From NCBI GenBank assembly GCA_039917655.1, contig JBDSJC010000141.1, positions 1 to 6,293 on the forward strand: a stretch of 6,293 nt of DNA, given 5' to 3'. The translations under genes were made by a program, and so were the position numbers. Each line of letters opens with the position of its first letter. The first letter of the stretch is position 1. This DNA is from PNKC01 sp039917655. GTDB lineage: Bacteria > Chloroflexota > Dehalococcoidia > Tepidiformales > Tepidiformaceae. Below, one piece after another: positions 4,354 through 6,293 of this stretch. The notes under the pieces are model-generated. The model did no database searches, was not told the DNA's origin, and saw only the letters and a list, made by a program, of their open reading frames with translations.

Positions 4354-5847
4354 TTACGGTGCGCGGGCTGCTCCGCTCGCTTCGGCCTGTTGCTGGAACA
4401 GCGGCTTGGCGGCGTTCTCCGCTGCTTTGAACGCCGGGCCAGGGTAGATGCCGATGAACAGCACTCCCAGCATCAGCCCCGCGCCGAGCACCCACGTAAC
4501 GGGACTGACCTTGAACCTCACCATCCCCGCCACCGGGTCGAACAGATACATCTGGCGGATGATCATCAGGTAGTAGTAGAGGCTGATAAAGCTGTTGAGC
4601 ACCGCCAGCCCAACCAGCCAGAGCAGCTCGTCCGTCGTTGCCCCTTGAAAGAGGAAGAGCTTGGTGGCGAAGCCCGCAAAGAACGGCAAGCCCGCGAAGG
4701 AGAAGAGCGAGACGGTGATGACCAGCGCTAGGAATGGCTGCGTCTCTGCCAGGCCCCTGAGCCCTTGGACGGTGTCTTTGCCGGTCTTGTTGTAGTACGC
4801 CGTCAATGCTGTAAACAGCGCGAGCGTGGACACGACGTAGCCGATGATGTGCACAAGGAGCCCGCTGGTGGCGTTCAGTCCCACCTGCGAATCGCCGTAG
4901 CCGATCGCCGCAATCGTGATCAGCATGTAGCCCACCTGGCCGATCGAACTGTAGGCGATGAGCCGCTTCAGATTCGATTGCTGGAGCGCGAGCAGGTTGC
5001 CGGCGGTCATCGTGATCGCCGCCAGCGTGGCGAACGCCCAGCGCCACTCCGCGGCATCGACCACCAGGGCAACGCTAAAGAGCCGCAAGATCAGCGCAAA
5101 ACCGGCCGCCTTGGAGAGCGTGGAGAGGAACGCCGTGATCGGCATCGGCGCGCCTTCGTAGGCATCCGGCGCCCACATGTGGAACGGCGCCGCCGAGACC
5201 TTGAAGCCTACCCCCGCGAGGATCAGGACGAACGCCACGACGATCCCGGCGTCCGTGCCATTGCCCCGGTTCGCCAGTGCTGTCGCAATGCCGTCGTACG
5301 TGGTCGATCCGGTGATCCCGTAGAGCAGGCTCATCCCGTAGAGGAACATCGCGCTCGAGAATGCCCCGAGGAGGATGTATTTCAGCGCCGCTTCACTGCT
5401 GCGCGCATCGCGCTTGAGATAGCCAACCAGGATGTACAGACAGAAGCTGAGAAGTTCGAGCGAAATGTAGGCGGTGATTAGCTCTCGCGCGGCCGCCATG
5501 TACACCGTCGCGCAGCCAGCAATCAGCAGCAGCCCGTAATACTCAGCCGCCGCCTTCGTTTTCCCGCGCATGTAGCTCGCCGACATGATCGCGACGGCAG
5601 CCACTATTCCCGCGGCCAGCAGCCGGAAGTAGGTGGTGAAGTTGTCGGACTGCACCAGGCCCTGGAAGTCCTGCGGCGTTTTGCCGATGAAGAAGAGCGC
5701 GGAGATGCCCCAGACCAGTGCCCCGAGCGCCGTCAGGTAGGCGAGCCAGTCTCGGCGCACCTTGGGGAACGAAAGCTCGACCGCGATGACGAGCACCGCC
5801 CAACCGGCAGCAATGTATTCGGGGATGAAGATCGTGTAGTCGCGCAT
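4354..5847 (-). CDS. nuoN: NADH-quinone oxidoreductase subunit N
   Basis: A 497-residue polytopic membrane subunit of complex I, one of the three antiporter-like subunits that move protons while NADH electrons reduce quinone. Length and about 14 hydrophobic segments agree with NuoN (485 residues in E. coli). Residues known to matter in proton transfer are in place: E131 in ISLELLSFCLYILVGY, K216 in AGVGFKVSAAPFHMWAPDAYEG, K246 in FLSTLSKAAGF, and K396 in GLPFFAGFATKLFLF, nearly the same numbering as E. coli E133, K217, K247 and K395. The TM12 lysine, where NuoM has glutamate, identifies it as NuoN. It follows nuoM by 1 nt and is the usual last gene of a nuo operon, so the convergent hairpin downstream is the expected operon end. 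The start is ATG at 5847. Nothing suggests damage. Confidence 0.96.
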   Translation of the reverse strand: MRDYTIFIPEYIAAGWAVLVIAVELSFPKVRRDWLAYLTALGALVWGISALFFIGKTPQDFQGLVQSDNFTTYFRLLAAGIVAAVAIMSASYMRGKTKAAAEYYGLLLIAGCATVYMAAARELITAYISLELLSFCLYILVGYLKRDARSSEAALKYILLGAFSSAMFLYGMSLLYGITGSTTYDGIATALANRGNGTDAGIVVAFVLILAGVGFKVSAAPFHMWAPDAYEGAPMPITAFLSTLSKAAGFALILRLFSVALVVDAAEWRWAFATLAAITMTAGNLLALQQSNLKRLIAYSSIGQVGYMLITIAAIGYGDSQVGLNATSGLLVHIIGYVVSTLALFTALTAYYNKTGKDTVQGLRGLAETQPFLALVITVSLFSFAGLPFFAGFATKLFLFQGATTDELLWLVGLAVLNSFISLYYYLMIIRQMYLFDPVAGMVRFKVSPVTWVLGAGLMLGVLFIGIYPGPAFKAAENAAKPLFQQQAEASGAARAP

Positions 5848-5848
5848 G

Positions 5849-6293
5849 CTAGCCGATGACCCCCGGGATGGCTGCCACGGTATGGCCGATGCGGTCCGTG
5901 AACGGCGCCCACCAGACGCCCATCAAGACGATCGAAGCGATCAACAACCCGCCGGCCATGGTCTCCAGCGGCGTCAGGTCCTTCAGGTCCTTCCAGCGGA
6001 CGTTGAACGGCCCGAAAAAGACGATCGCGAACATGCGCAGCATATAGCCCGCCGCCAGCGCGGCAGCAACGATCGCCAGCGCGCCGAACACCGGGTAGGC
6101 CCGGAAGACGCCCACGAAGATGTGGAATTCGGCGGTGAACCCAGAGAGCCCCGGAAGGCCAACGTTCGCCAGACCAGCGATCGTGTAGAACACCACCCAC
6201 ACCGGCATCACCTTCGTGATCCCCCCGAAGTCCTTGAGGTCGCGGGTGTGCGCCTGGTCGTAGAGCGCGCCAATCAAAAGGAAGACGAGGGCC
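5849..6293 (-). CDS. nuoM: NADH-quinone oxidoreductase subunit M, C-terminal fragment (runs off right edge)
   Basis: The last 147 residues of NuoM, reading in from the right edge of the window. The fragment carries the family stretch ALYDQAHTRDLKDFGGITKVMP, then GLANVGLPGLSGFTAEF with glutamate at residue 55 of the visible part. This is the place of the TM12 proton-channel glutamate (E407 in E. coli NuoM), which distinguishes NuoM from NuoN and NuoL. FRAYPVFGALAIVAAALAAG and YMLRMFAIVFFGPFN lead into the last helices. It ends with TAG at 5851-5849, 1 nt before the nuoN ATG, so the two are co-transcribed and probably coupled. No true start is visible: the open frame continues through the window end and an internal TTG at 6277 is simply leucine in a membrane helix. 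Confidence 0.95.
   Translation of the reverse strand, partial: ALVFLLIGALYDQAHTRDLKDFGGITKVMPVWVVFYTIAGLANVGLPGLSGFTAEFHIFVGVFRAYPVFGALAIVAAALAAGYMLRMFAIVFFGPFNVRWKDLKDLTPLETMAGGLLIASIVLMGVWWAPFTDRIGHTVAAIPGVIG

Noticed and set aside
3959..5047. Minus-strand open frame (362 codons) across the toxin-antitoxin genes and part of nuoN
   Set aside because: It runs opposite the ParD/ParE-like pair and in another frame of nuoN; its translation resembles no protein, and all three overlapped genes have recognisable family motifs.
4765..5481. Plus-strand open frame (238 codons) opposite nuoN
   Set aside because: An arginine/glutamate-rich antisense frame opposite a fully conserved nuoN; no start context or family resemblance.
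1..6293. CRISPR array, tRNA or rRNA genes, transposase or IS ends
   Set aside because: No regularly spaced repeats, cloverleaf-like segments with a CCA-type end, rRNA-like stretches or transposase frames were seen on either strand.

Overview
This is a GC-rich bacterial window. It looks like a small accessory block lying between two core-metabolism genes. On the left edge (minus strand) is the N-terminal 84 residues of an acyl-CoA dehydrogenase. On the right edge (minus strand) are the last genes of a respiratory complex I operon: the C-terminal part of nuoM, then a complete nuoN 1 nt later. The organism cannot be fixed from the sequence. GC richness, GTG and TTG starts, a probably leaderless gene, and the combination of complex I with acyl-CoA dehydrogenase would fit an aerobic or facultative member of a phylum such as Chloroflexota or Actinomycetota. 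I offer that only as a weak guess.

Layout, left to right: (1) 1-253 minus, acyl-CoA dehydrogenase start, running off the window. (2) 254-536, a divergent intergenic stretch with one clean hairpin. (3) 537-1868 plus, a 12-TM-type MFS exporter. (4) 1869-2028, a convergent intergenic stretch with GC-rich hairpins. (5) 3602 down to 2029 minus, a tightly packed four-gene operon in the order arsR-type repressor, SRPBCC/AHSA1 protein, an unrecognised 83-residue protein, and a stand-alone GyrI-like ligand-binding protein. (6) 3603-3737, a divergent control region. (7) 3738-4318 plus, a ParD/ParE-type toxin-antitoxin pair with a 4-nt overlap. (8) 4319-4353, a short convergent junction with an 8-bp hairpin. 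(9) 5847-4354 minus nuoN and 6293-5849 minus nuoM (partial).

The most interesting part is the arsR operon. The repressor's start codon lies inside a tandem pair of 16-bp units, AACC-N4-GGTTATGC, each built on an AACC/GGTT inverted repeat. The upstream unit also overlaps the likely -10 hexamer. A TTGACA-17-TAACCT promoter puts the transcription start at or within a base of the ATG, so the mRNA is probably leaderless and repressor binding would block both promoter and start. Two products of the operon (SRPBCC and GyrI-like) belong to families that enclose small hydrophobic ligands, and the third is an unknown short charged protein. With the convergent MFS exporter next door, the set reads as a possible response to a small lipophilic compound. 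That role is inference from families and gene order.

No tRNA, rRNA, CRISPR array, transposase or insertion-sequence ends were seen.
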